From an uncultured Prevotellaceae bacterium (GTDB taxonomy: Bacteria > Bacteroidota > Bacteroidia > Bacteroidales > Muribaculaceae): a DNA stretch of 55,799 bases. Made by a program: the position numbers and the translations under genes. The first letter of the stretch is position 1, and the number at the start of each line of letters is the position of its first letter. Positions 1-7,718 of the stretch are shown one piece after another. Below the pieces are notes generated by a model, which had not been told where the DNA came from, ran no database searches, and saw only the letters and a program-made list of their open reading frames with translations. The DNA is taken from positions 1-55,799 of the forward strand of contig ONLH01000020.1 in assembly GCA_900318645.1 (NCBI GenBank). The letters are read 5' to 3'.

Positions 1-8
1 TTAATCAT
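1..8 (-). CDS. Possible start of the next operon gene (gamma subunit?), cut by window edge
   Basis: On the minus strand an ATG at 8..6 follows the beta-subunit stop codon by 15 bases, with AGAAG just upstream as a plausible ribosome-binding site. Only two codons and part of a third are in the window. Four-subunit 2-oxoacid:ferredoxin oxidoreductases have a gamma subunit of roughly 180 residues, and no gamma gene is seen among the three genes here, so this is where it would be expected. The assignment is inferred from position only. Confidence 0.35.
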
Positions 9-23
9 AGTGTCTTCTAAATT

Positions 24-803
24 TTAGCGTTGAATACCATCTTTCAAGTCCTTCAAGTCTCCCAGGGGATACTTGGCGAACATATTCTCTTCCATCCACT
101 TGTTGGCCTTCTCGGGCGTGAGCTTCCAACCGGTGTTGCAGGCGCTGACGATCTCTACAACCGAAGTACCCTTGCAGTTGAGGCTGTTCTCAAATGCCTT
201 CTTCAAGGCAGCTTTGGTCTTGCGTACGTTGGCGGGCGTGTGAACGCTCTGACGGGTCACGTAGCAGGTACCGTCGAGTTGAGCCAGCAGCGGGGTGATG
301 GCCAGGGGATAACCATTGAGGTCCGGACGGCGGCCGTAGGGGCAGGTAGCGGTCTTCTGACCCAGCAGGGTCGTGGGAGCCATCTGACCACCGGTCATAC
401 CGTAGATAGCGTTGTTGATGAAGATGATAACGATGTTCTCGCCACGGTTGCAAGCGTGAATCGACTCGCAGGTACCGATAGCAGAGAAGTCACCGTCGCC
501 CTGATAGGTGAATACCAGGTTCTCGGGCCACAGGCGCTTTACAGCGGTAGCCAGAGCGGTGGCACGACCGTGAGGAGCCTCCTCCCAGTCAACATCGATG
601 TAGTTGTAAGCAAATACGGCGCAACCAACGGGTGAAACGCCTACGGTCTTCTCAGCAACACCCATTTCCTCGATGACTTGAGCAACGAGTTTGTGTACAA
701 CGCCATGGCTGCAACCAGGGCAGTAGTGCATATGAACCCTATTCAATAATTTAGGCTCAGCATAGACCTTGTTCTCAGGTTTAATGATATCGTTAAGTTC
801 CAT
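24..803 (-). CDS. korB: 2-oxoacid:ferredoxin oxidoreductase, beta (thiamine pyrophosphate) subunit
   Basis: This is the catalytic thiamine-diphosphate subunit of a cytoplasmic enzyme that reversibly converts a 2-oxoacid plus CoA to acyl-CoA, CO2 and reduced ferredoxin. The 259 residues carry CPGC at 28-31, the TPP/Mg motif GDGD at 102-105 and the paired Asn at 130-131, which closes that motif. The length fits the separate-subunit form of the family. It starts 8 bases after the alpha-subunit stop, so the two are translated from one message. The substrate is uncertain: 2-oxoglutarate (Kor) and branched-chain 2-oxoacids (Vor) enzymes cannot be told apart by eye. In Bacteroidales the Kor reaction can supply 2-oxoglutarate reductively from succinyl-CoA. 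Confidence 0.88.
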   Translation of the reverse strand: MELNDIIKPENKVYAEPKLLNRVHMHYCPGCSHGVVHKLVAQVIEEMGVAEKTVGVSPVGCAVFAYNYIDVDWEEAPHGRATALATAVKRLWPENLVFTYQGDGDFSAIGTCESIHACNRGENIVIIFINNAIYGMTGGQMAPTTLLGQKTATCPYGRRPDLNGYPLAITPLLAQLDGTCYVTRQSVHTPANVRKTKAALKKAFENSLNCKGTSVVEIVSACNTGWKLTPEKANKWMEENMFAKYPLGDLKDLKDGIQR

Positions 804-811
804 TGCGTTCT

Positions 812-1897
812 TTACTTGTTAATGAGTTTCTCTTTCAGTACGTTCAGCAGCTCGTCGGGGGTGGGCACATTGCCACCGAAACGGCCATAATGTTCAACCG
901 GCATCTTGCACTCAACGGCAAGCTTCACATCCTCGACCATCTGGCCGGCGTTGAGCTCAACGCAAAGGATGCCCTTGACGTTCTTAGCAGCCTCGCGCAG
1001 TTGCTTCTCGGGGAAGGGCCACAGGGTGATGGGACGGAACATACCGACCTTGATACCCTCGGCGCGGGCGAGTTCCATCGTCTTCATAGCGACACGTGCG
1101 GTGGTGCCGAAGGCGGTGATCAGGTAGTCGCAGTCCTCGACGTCAATGAGCTCACAACGGGTCTCATTCTTCTCGATTTCGCGATAGCAAGCCTGGAAAC
1201 GCCAGTTGTTCTCCTCCATCTTGTCGTCGTCGAGCTCAAGGCTGGTAACGACGTTGCTGGGGCGCATACCCTTACGACCGTTAACGGCCCACGGGCACTG
1301 CTCGCGGATCTCGTCATCGGTGCGGCGCGGACGCTGCTCGGGCAGTACGACCTTCTCCATGAGCTGACCGATGGTACCATCGGCGAGAATCATCGATACG
1401 CAGCGATACTTGAAAGCCAGGTCAAAGCCCAGGGCGACCATGTCGGCCATCTCCTGAACACTGCTGGGAGCGAGCACGATCATGTGATAGTCACCGTGAC
1501 CGCCACCCTTACAAGCCTGGAAGTAGTCGGCCTGTGAAGCGTGGATGGTACCCAGACCGGGGCCACCGCGCTGCACGTTGATCAACAGAGCGGGAACCTC
1601 GCTGGCAGCGAGATAGGAAACGCCCTCCTGCATGAGGCTGAAACCAGGGCTGGAAGTAGAAGTGCAGACAGCCTTACCAGTCATAGCACCGCCATAAACC
1701 ATGTTGATGGCAGCGACCTCACTCTCGGCCTGCAGCACAACCATACCAGTAGTTTCCCAAGGCATTTCTTCCTCGAGTTTCTCAAGCACCTCACTCTGCG
1801 GAGTGATCGGGTATCCGAAATATCCGTCGGCGCCATAGCGAATCATAGCCATAGCGAGGGCTTCGTTACCCTTCATCAATGTTACTTTATCGTTCAT
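812..1897 (-). CDS. korA: 2-oxoacid:ferredoxin oxidoreductase, alpha (pyrimidine-binding) subunit
   Basis: This 361-residue protein is the alpha subunit that pairs with the TPP-binding beta subunit and holds the aminopyrimidine ring of the cofactor. The N-terminus (KGNEALAMAMIRYGADGYF, then GYPITPQSEV) is the typical opening of the pyrimidine-binding domain. A transketolase C-terminal-like domain follows, with its strand near 'CDYLITAFGTTARVA'. No gamma domain is fused, so the enzyme is the four-subunit type. Automated pipelines often name this family VorB (3-methyl-2-oxobutanoate dehydrogenase subunit); the true substrate is open. It lies 34 bases downstream of the ferredoxin gene and 8 bases upstream of the beta gene, in one operon. 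Confidence 0.87.
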   Translation of the reverse strand: MNDKVTLMKGNEALAMAMIRYGADGYFGYPITPQSEVLEKLEEEMPWETTGMVVLQAESEVAAINMVYGGAMTGKAVCTSTSSPGFSLMQEGVSYLAASEVPALLINVQRGGPGLGTIHASQADYFQACKGGGHGDYHMIVLAPSSVQEMADMVALGFDLAFKYRCVSMILADGTIGQLMEKVVLPEQRPRRTDDEIREQCPWAVNGRKGMRPSNVVTSLELDDDKMEENNWRFQACYREIEKNETRCELIDVEDCDYLITAFGTTARVAMKTMELARAEGIKVGMFRPITLWPFPEKQLREAAKNVKGILCVELNAGQMVEDVKLAVECKMPVEHYGRFGGNVPTPDELLNVLKEKLINK

Positions 1898-1931
1898 ATT
1901 GTTCGACAGTAATTTAAATGGTTAATCACAA

Positions 1932-2162
1932 TTAATTCTCGGCCGCACGATACACCTCGATGCAAGCATCGGGGCAAACAAGTGCACAACTCTGGCAACC
2001 GATACAGGCCTCGGGTTGCTCCATGTACGCGAAATGATATCCGCGGTCATTCACCTCTTTCTCTTTGAGGTTCAGCACATTGCAGGGGCATGCTACAACA
2101 CACAAGCGGCATCCCTTGCATCGTTCCGTATTCACTACTACGGCTCCATGAAATTTTGCCAT
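1932..2162 (-). CDS. korD: 2x[4Fe-4S] ferredoxin-type delta subunit of the oxidoreductase
   Basis: This small 76-residue protein has two clear 4Fe-4S motifs, CKGCRLCVVACP and CIGCQSCALVCP, and little else. It fits the delta subunit that passes electrons from the TPP centre to free ferredoxin. It is the first gene of the operon, ahead of the alpha and beta subunits, and a good promoter lies about 60 bases upstream. A free-standing ferredoxin is the alternative, but the gene order argues for a dedicated subunit. Confidence 0.85.
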   Translation of the reverse strand: MAKFHGAVVVNTERCKGCRLCVVACPCNVLNLKEKEVNDRGYHFAYMEQPEACIGCQSCALVCPDACIEVYRAAEN

Positions 2163-2219
2163 AAAAGAAATAGTTTAAAGTTTAAAAGGTTATTAATCTT
2201 AAGTTCGTCTAATTACCCA

Positions 2220-2249
2220 CAAAAATACTGCTTTTTGGGGACATAGCAA
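2220..2249 (-). promoter_or_regulatory. Promoter of the 2-oxoacid oxidoreductase operon
   Basis: Read on the minus strand, TTG (2249-2247), a 19-base spacer and TATTTTTG (2227-2220) match the Bacteroidetes -33/-7 elements. Transcription would begin near 2213, leaving about 50 bases of leader. The leader contains two GTTTAAA heptads at 2173-2186. The remaining gap up to 2446 holds no gene I can support. Confidence 0.65.
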
Positions 2250-2446
2250 GCAAAAATGAATGATTATTTACCAACAAATGGTGATTTTTTTGAAGAGAGA
2301 GGCACAAAATCAGACAGATGCCCCCACTCCCTACCTGTGAAAGCTATACAGCCCGCCAATGGAGTACAAAATTGATGTCCTTGCCTCCCGATTGTGCCGT
2401 TTTTTTGTTTTCTATTATAAAAACGAGGTAATACCATAGCAAACCA

Positions 2447-2477
2447 TTTGAGAAGCCATATAATTGTTGTATATTTG
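2447..2477 (+). promoter_or_regulatory. Promoter of the small lipoprotein gene
   Basis: TTTG at 2447-2450, a 19-base spacer and TATATTTG at 2470-2477 form a near-ideal Bacteroidetes promoter. It points to the ATG at 2560 with a leader of about 75 bases. It diverges from the oxidoreductase promoter. Confidence 0.7.
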
Positions 2478-2559
2478 CATCCCATAAATCACAGCTAATG
2501 AGTTTTATTTCACTGCTGATTTTAACTTGAGTTGCATTACTAATAGTTTGAACGATATA

Positions 2560-3156
2560 ATGAAGATTAAGACATTATTGATTTTGGCACTGATGTTGAT
2601 AACCATCGGCTGCCGGCAAACACCAACAATCAATCAGGCAATAGAGCAAGTGGGCCGTGAGAAGATGAAAAAGATTGAAAAGGAAGGCTTCCCGCGCTTT
2701 CAAAAGCAGATTATCAACAACCTCAAGTACCCCGAGAGTTACGAGGCAATCAGTACCGACATGTCGATAGTGACAAGCAACATGATCATGTATGATTCGG
2801 ATCTATTTGTTACTCTGCGCGATCTGGAACGTACCATCCGAAACTTCAAAGAGGAGTTCGGCAACGACTCCACCTCGCAGGCAGCGCGCAACGAGTTGGA
2901 AGCCATACACTTCCTGACGGAAGAAGCGTTAAAAAAGGCCAATATTATCAGAAATAGCCCTATTGATTTTGAAGGTATTGAGGTTTACCATCAGTTCTAT
3001 GCCAATGATCGTCCTAATCACAAGGCCAAAAAGGGATATCATATCATTTTCCACAAGGATGACCGCACCACCCTGCTCTGTGACCATGACGAGTTCTTGA
3101 GAATAAAGGCATTCGCCAGGGAATTGCTCAAAGATACACCCTACAGCAGTAACTGA
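2560..3156 (+). CDS. Small lipoprotein of unknown function
   Basis: I do not recognise the family. The ATG at 2560 is chosen over an upstream in-frame TTG (2527) because it places the signal sequence MKIKTLLILALMLITIGC at the N-terminus. The lipobox is ITIGC, so the mature protein should be a lipid-anchored envelope protein of about 180 residues. The body is rich in charged helical segments, for example around 'VTLRDLERTIRNFKEEFG', and has no motif I can name. It is followed by another small exported protein in the same direction, but the -7 box in front of that gene suggests separate transcription. Confidence 0.7.
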   Translation: MKIKTLLILALMLITIGCRQTPTINQAIEQVGREKMKKIEKEGFPRFQKQIINNLKYPESYEAISTDMSIVTSNMIMYDSDLFVTLRDLERTIRNFKEEFGNDSTSQAARNELEAIHFLTEEALKKANIIRNSPIDFEGIEVYHQFYANDRPNHKAKKGYHIIFHKDDRTTLLCDHDEFLRIKAFARELLKDTPYSSN

Positions 3157-3262
3157 AAATCCAAATATCAATAGTCAAGAGGGATTCTGATTGACATTTG
3201 TTGTAAAGTAGAAACAAAGTATAAAAAATCATAAAAATAGCAGATATTTACATAAATTCTTA

Positions 3263-3270
3263 TATCTTTG
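3263..3270 (+). promoter_or_regulatory. -7 promoter element before the exported protein gene
   Basis: TATCTTTG at 3263-3270 matches TAnnTTTG; no convincing -33 TTG is seen at the right distance. It lies across the upstream in-frame start at 3268, which supports using the ATG at 3301. Confidence 0.5.
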
Positions 3271-3300
3271 CAGAAAAGTATTATAAAAAAGTATTGTATT

Positions 3301-3915
3301 ATGAAAACGTTTGTCTTACTTCTCGTCTCATTTATGCCATTTGCTTTGTTTTCGCAAAGCAAATCCAGCAACGTGGATATTAAAAGGCCCATGCCTTCAA
3401 ATATAGTTATTGCTCCTGAATCTTCTGAGAATGTACTTTCACAAAGCACTCTTAACATAGAAGTACATTTAATAGATGAGAACAAGAGTAATGATCAACT
3501 ATATTCTATCAGATTGTCCGGGTTTCGCGCCAGATCTGACAGAAGTAGAAGGCTGTTTTTGGTGGAAGCACAGCCCATTTTCCTGACATTAAGTAATGGT
3601 AAAGTTTTGGAATTCAATACAGTTGGCGCGGGCGCTAAAGAAGTCAACCATTCACGTTCAGGATCCCACGGCATTGATGACGACCTCGTCTTTCAGGTTT
3701 CTCGTGAACAAATCAACGAAATCATACAAGGCAGAATTGTAAATGTACGTTTCGCGCTCAACGGTACAAGAATGATAGACTATAAGGTCGAGAATAATCG
3801 TTTCTCCGAAGCCTTGAGTCAACAACTTGAAGTTCTTGATGGCAATGAAAACCCACTTGCTGGTGACATTGACAGATACCTTGTGCCACTGCAAATTGTC
3901 GCTTCGGAAAGGTAA
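3301..3915 (+). CDS. Exported protein of unknown function
   Basis: The family is not recognised. The ATG at 3301 gives a clean signal peptide (MKTFVLLLVSFMPFALFSQ); the upstream in-frame start at 3268 lies inside the promoter and is rejected. The mature part of about 185 residues looks beta-rich, with alternating strands such as 'LNIEVHLIDENKSNDQLYSIRL' cut by polar loops, and has no catalytic motif I can see. It ends just before a strong bidirectional terminator shared with the pyrophosphatase gene. Confidence 0.7.
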   Translation: MKTFVLLLVSFMPFALFSQSKSSNVDIKRPMPSNIVIAPESSENVLSQSTLNIEVHLIDENKSNDQLYSIRLSGFRARSDRSRRLFLVEAQPIFLTLSNGKVLEFNTVGAGAKEVNHSRSGSHGIDDDLVFQVSREQINEIIQGRIVNVRFALNGTRMIDYKVENNRFSEALSQQLEVLDGNENPLAGDIDRYLVPLQIVASER

Positions 3916-3954
3916 CCAGCTAAACCTGCTATTGCAGGATATATAAAAACTAAG

Positions 3955-3992
3955 CAAGGCGGCTGGACATTGTGTGATGTCCAGCCGCCTTG
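3955..3992. terminator. Bidirectional hairpin terminator
   Basis: A perfect 16-bp inverted repeat, CAAGGCGGCTGGACAT (3955-3970) with its complement at 3977-3992, encloses a 6-base loop. It lies between two convergent genes (stops at 3915 and 4054). No long U-run follows on either side, but the stem is long and GC-rich. Confidence 0.75.
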
Positions 3993-4016
3993 ACAGTTAT
4001 TGACGGGGGCTCGCAA

Positions 4017-4036
4017 AGACGCAAGATTTTGCGTCT
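4017..4036. repeat. Short hairpin repeat, AGACGCAA/TTGCGTCT
   Basis: AGACGCAA at 4017-4024 and TTGCGTCT at 4029-4036 form an 8-bp stem with a 4-base loop just downstream of the pyrophosphatase stop. From memory, similar 'GAGACGCA...TGCGTCTC' palindromes are dispersed in many Bacteroidales genomes. Only one copy is noticed in this window. Confidence 0.45.
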
Positions 4037-4053
4037 CTACAATTGATTACTGC

Positions 4054-6474
4054 TTATTTCTTCTTGTAGGCGTCGATGATGTTCTCGATGGTGTCATCAA
4101 TGCGCATCTTGTAGAACGAACGCCAAACGAAGAAGATAGCCACCAGCACGAGCACGATACCTGCCCAAGGAGCTACAGTCTGGAAGTTGGGAGCAATAGC
4201 CATTTCCATGGCGAGCAGACCGAACAGGGTGGTGAACTTGATGATGGGGTTCAGCGATACCGAGGAGGTGTCCTTGAAGGGATCACCGACGGTGTCACCG
4301 ACCACCGAAGCATCGTGCAGGTCAGTACCCTTGAGGTCGAGGTCTACCTCAACGACCTTCTTACTGTTATCCCAGCTACCACCGGCGTTGGCCATGAATA
4401 CAGCCTGGAACAGACCGAAGAGGGCAATCGAGATCAGGTAAGAAACGAAGAGCGAAACGGCATTGGCGCCACCTACACTGCCCGGAGATGCCAAGCAGGC
4501 AAAGCCGAGGGCGAAGAAGAAGATGGCCAGGAAGATGTTGAACATACCCTTCTGAGCATACTGGGTACAGATCTTCACAACCTCTACCGACGACTTGGTG
4601 TCGGCCTTCTTGGGAGCATTGGGATCAAGCTTGATGTGGTCCTTGATAAAGGCAACAGCACGGTTGGCACCGACGGTAACGGCCTGGGTCGAAGCACCGG
4701 TGAACCAATAGATGACCATACCACCGAGCAGGAAGCCGATGATGGTGTAAGCGTTCAAGAGGTTCAGCAGGCTGGCAGGATCCACGCCGAGGGTCTTCTG
4801 GATCACGAGAATGATGGAGAAGATCATCGTGGTGGCACCAACGACAGCGGTACCGATGAGCACGGGCTTGGCAGTAGCCTTGAAGGTATTGCCGGCACCG
4901 TCGTTCTCCTCCAGGTAGTGCTTGGACTTCTCCCAATCGGGCTTGAAGCCGAAGTCACGCTCAATCTCCTCGTCCTTGTTGGGCACTTCCTCGATGAGGG
5001 AGAGCTCATAGACGCTCTGGGCGTTGTCGGTAACGGGACCGTAGCTGTCAACAGCGATGGTCACGGGACCCATACCCAGCATACCGAAGGCTACCAGACC
5101 AAAGGCGAAGATAGCGGGATAGATCATCATGTCGCTGGGGATGTCAATCGAGAGTGCATAGCCAGCAAACATCAGCAGGGCAAATGCCAGACCGGTCCAG
5201 AAACCAGAGAAGTTACCAGCAACAAAACCGCTGAGGATATTCAGCGAGGCACCACCGTGATGTGAGGCCTTTACTACCTCCTGCACGTGGCCGCTCTTGG
5301 GCGAAGTGAAGATCTTGGTAATCTCGGGAATCAAGGCAGCGCCCAGGGTTCCCAGTGAGATGACGCTTGCCAACTGCCACCACAGGTTGCCACCCAGCGA
5401 GTTGAGCTGGAAGTAGGATACGATATAGGTTACAGCGATACTCAGCGCCGAAGCAATCCAGATGAGGCTGGTCAACGGCTTCTCAAAGTCGAGGCTGTCC
5501 TTGCCAGAATACTGTGCCTTGCACAGGCCCTTGTTGATCCAGTAGGCCACAATCGAGGTGATGACCATGAGGATACGCATCGAGAAGATCCAGATGAGCA
5601 AACGGGTCTGAATCTCGGGGTTACCAACAGCGAGCAGGATGAACGATACCAGAGCGACACCCGTCACACCATAGGTCTCAAAACCGTCGGCCGTGGGACC
5701 AACGCTGTCACCAGCGTTATCACCGGTACAGTCGGCAATCACACCAGGGTTGCGGGGATCATCCTCACCGATCTTGAAGACCACCTTCATCAAGTCACTG
5801 CCGATGTCGGCAATCTTGGTGAAGATACCACCGGCGATACGCAATGCGCTGGCACCGAGGCTCTCACCGATAGCGAAGCCGATGAAGCAGACACCTGCCA
5901 AGTCACAAGGAACAAGCAGCAGGATGACCAACATGATGAACAGCTCGACACACACCAGCATCACGCCGATGCTCATGCCAGCATTCAAGGGAATGTTGAG
6001 CAAGCGCAGCGGGTCGCGACGCAGTGATGCAAAGGCCATGCGTGCGTTAGCATAGGTGTTCATGCGGATACCGTAGGCTGCCACGGCATAGGAACCGAGC
6101 ATACCGATAACGGTTGACAGCAGGATGATCAGCACTTCCCACACCTTCATGCCACTGAGGCCACCGAAGTAGAAGGCAACCACAACGCCGATAAAGATGA
6201 ACAACACAGCGAGAAAACGTCCCTGCTGCTTGAGGTAAGTCGAACAGGTCTTGTAGATAACCTCACCGATCTCACGCATGGCGGGATGAACGGGAAGGCT
6301 CTTGGTCTTCATGAAATGATAGACACCAAAGATGATTCCCAGGATGGTCACCAGGAATCCCCAATGCAAGAAACTTAACTCATGCACCGACTGGGGAATT
6401 ACCAGATCGGCTTCACTGGCGCTCAGCCCAAGGCTTGATGCCAACGCCAGCAGGAGAATAAAGGATTTCTTCAT
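4054..6474 (-). CDS. hppA: Membrane-bound ion-translocating pyrophosphatase
   Basis: This 806-residue multi-pass membrane protein couples pyrophosphate hydrolysis to outward pumping of H+ and/or Na+. Family signatures are clear: GGIFTKIADIGSDLMK (215-230), EDDPRNP (237-243), ADCTGDNAGD (247-256) and, near the C-terminus, GDTVGDPFKDTS. The length is normal to slightly long, and the N-terminus begins with a signal-like first membrane helix. The motif GNTFKA has Lys532 at the position which, in this family, is Ala in potassium-dependent and Lys in potassium-independent enzymes. I recall Bacteroides enzymes that move both Na+ and H+, so ion choice and potassium response are left open. It appears to be monocistronic, with its own -7 box upstream and a terminator downstream. 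Confidence 0.93.
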   Translation of the reverse strand: MKKSFILLLALASSLGLSASEADLVIPQSVHELSFLHWGFLVTILGIIFGVYHFMKTKSLPVHPAMREIGEVIYKTCSTYLKQQGRFLAVLFIFIGVVVAFYFGGLSGMKVWEVLIILLSTVIGMLGSYAVAAYGIRMNTYANARMAFASLRRDPLRLLNIPLNAGMSIGVMLVCVELFIMLVILLLVPCDLAGVCFIGFAIGESLGASALRIAGGIFTKIADIGSDLMKVVFKIGEDDPRNPGVIADCTGDNAGDSVGPTADGFETYGVTGVALVSFILLAVGNPEIQTRLLIWIFSMRILMVITSIVAYWINKGLCKAQYSGKDSLDFEKPLTSLIWIASALSIAVTYIVSYFQLNSLGGNLWWQLASVISLGTLGAALIPEITKIFTSPKSGHVQEVVKASHHGGASLNILSGFVAGNFSGFWTGLAFALLMFAGYALSIDIPSDMMIYPAIFAFGLVAFGMLGMGPVTIAVDSYGPVTDNAQSVYELSLIEEVPNKDEEIERDFGFKPDWEKSKHYLEENDGAGNTFKATAKPVLIGTAVVGATTMIFSIILVIQKTLGVDPASLLNLLNAYTIIGFLLGGMVIYWFTGASTQAVTVGANRAVAFIKDHIKLDPNAPKKADTKSSVEVVKICTQYAQKGMFNIFLAIFFFALGFACLASPGSVGGANAVSLFVSYLISIALFGLFQAVFMANAGGSWDNSKKVVEVDLDLKGTDLHDASVVGDTVGDPFKDTSSVSLNPIIKFTTLFGLLAMEMAIAPNFQTVAPWAGIVLVLVAIFFVWRSFYKMRIDDTIENIIDAYKKK

Positions 6475-6569
6475 AGATGTAACTTAAATACTTGTGTTTA
6501 TGTTGATTATATATAAAATTCAGGGTTTCCATGCCTTTTCCAGAGAGGGTTACTCCCTAAAAACGCCCG

Positions 6570-6577
6570 CAAAGATA
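6570..6577 (-). promoter_or_regulatory. -7 element of the pyrophosphatase promoter
   Basis: On the minus strand TATCTTTG (6577-6570) matches the -7 consensus; no good -33 TTG stands at the usual spacing. The leader would be about 90 bases. Confidence 0.5.
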
Positions 6578-6673
6578 CTACCATTTTTTCTAATAGGTGT
6601 AATTTTATTGAGAAATTAACACAGGTAAAGCAAAAAAAATAGTTTTCAAGTTGCCAAAAGCGCAAAAAAGATG

Positions 6674-6742
6674 GCAAAAAAATCGGATTTTCACATTTTT
6701 GAATGACAAAATGCCGATTCTTTTGCCAAAATGGTGGCAAAA
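6674..6742 (-). terminator. Two nested terminator hairpins after the DUF2461 gene
   Basis: On the minus strand the first hairpin pairs 6742-6735 with 6728-6721 (TTTTGCCA/TGGCAAAA). The second pairs AATCGG with CCGATT (6719-6714 with 6686-6681) and is followed directly by a run of seven T at 6682-6676. Together they would end DUF2461 transcription before the pyrophosphatase promoter. The rest of the 300-base gap holds no gene I can support. Confidence 0.6.
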
Positions 6743-6774
6743 ACCCAGGTTACAATCTGTTACCTTAAAGGTGA

Positions 6775-7440
6775 TTATTCAAACACATAATTAAGGAAAT
6801 CATGCAAGGGTTTGAGAGGTTGTAAGTCGCTGGCGACACGCTCCACCCAGTCGTCGCAATCGAAGTATTCATCATCGACATGCTTTACCAGCAAGTACTC
6901 TTTCATCTTGAGGTATCGAGCGAGGGGATGATCCTTAGGATACCCCTTGGGGATTGTCTTGAGTGAACGCGACATCCATTGATAGCGTGATGTGATGGCC
7001 GGGTCATTGATAATAGCAAGGAACTCATCGGACTCGGCGTCAATGAGACCGCGCAACTGTTCCAGGATCGGTTTCTCGGGCCACCAAATGCCGCCGCACA
7101 GCATCATTTCCTGAACCCCAAAGTGGACATAATAGCACGACTGAACCGTGTGTCGTCCACCCTTGCCGATTACGCCCGAGAAATAATCCTTATAGGGGCG
7201 CTTGTCGCGGGAAAAACGGATATCACGATAAATGCGGTAAACTGAGTCCTTGACCGTGAGACCACGCGCTTGGGGGTCAAAGTCGGCGACCATACTGATG
7301 AGTCGTTCCATGTCCTGCTCCCAAGGGGCGCGCAGGGCATCATATCTGTCTTTATTGGCCTTAAACCAGTTGCGGTCGTTGTTGATGGCGAGCTGGCGTA
7401 AGAATGCCAAAACATCATTTATATTGCTTGCAGACGTCAT
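6775..7440 (-). CDS. DUF2461 family protein
   Basis: The 221 residues match the DUF2461 (TIGR02453) family. The opening 'FLRQLAINNDRNWFKANKDRYDAL' is the family's FL..L..NN.R.WF..NK..Y signature. 'VYRIYRDIRFSRDKRPYKDYF' in the middle is the other hallmark. The family is widespread and its biochemical role is unknown. The protein has no signal peptide and should be cytoplasmic. It has a promoter directly upstream and tandem terminators downstream, so it is probably transcribed alone. Confidence 0.85.
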   Translation of the reverse strand: MTSASNINDVLAFLRQLAINNDRNWFKANKDRYDALRAPWEQDMERLISMVADFDPQARGLTVKDSVYRIYRDIRFSRDKRPYKDYFSGVIGKGGRHTVQSCYYVHFGVQEMMLCGGIWWPEKPILEQLRGLIDAESDEFLAIINDPAITSRYQWMSRSLKTIPKGYPKDHPLARYLKMKEYLLVKHVDDEYFDCDDWVERVASDLQPLKPLHDFLNYVFE

Positions 7441-7468
7441 AGTTTTTATACCATAATGAATAACACTA

Positions 7469-7499
7469 CAAAGATAACCTTTTTATCAATAAACTCCAA
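7469..7499 (-). promoter_or_regulatory. Promoter of the DUF2461 gene
   Basis: On the minus strand, TTG (7499-7497), 20 bases, then TATCTTTG (7476-7469). The expected transcription start is about 20 bases ahead of the ATG at 7440. Confidence 0.65.
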
Positions 7500-7614
7500 A
7501 AAAACATCAGTGAACTGCATTAGGCCTGAATTATTATTCAATAGCAAAACTACCAAAAATACGACAATCCATTAATCTAAAAAATTGAAATAATGAAAAT
7601 TTGTCGCAAAAATC

Positions 7615-7646
7615 TTTGCACGGTTTAAAAATCGTTATTACCTTTG
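7615..7646 (+). promoter_or_regulatory. Promoter of the large C10 peptidase gene
   Basis: TTTG (7615-7618), a 20-base spacer and TACCTTTG (7639-7646). The predicted leader is about 65 bases and very AT-rich. Confidence 0.65.
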
Positions 7647-7718
7647 GGGCGTAATTCAATCTTTAACCTTAATAAATTTCAATTTAAATCTTACTTAACT
7701 ACTAAAAACTAAAGGCTT

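Noticed and set aside
2264-2485. Minus-strand frame of 73 codons in the gap before the lipoprotein gene
   Set aside because: It overlaps both the divergent promoter region and the -7 box at 2470-2477, has an unlikely composition and no recognisable domain.
4000-5265. Long plus-strand open frame (421 codons) opposite the pyrophosphatase gene
   Set aside because: It is antisense to a clear full-length hppA; its translation is low-complexity and rich in His, Glu and Asp with no domain or start signal. It is a shadow of codon bias.
6507-6740. Minus-strand frame of 77 codons before the pyrophosphatase
   Set aside because: It runs through terminator hairpins and the pyrophosphatase -7 box in AT-rich DNA; composition is Phe-rich and not protein-like.
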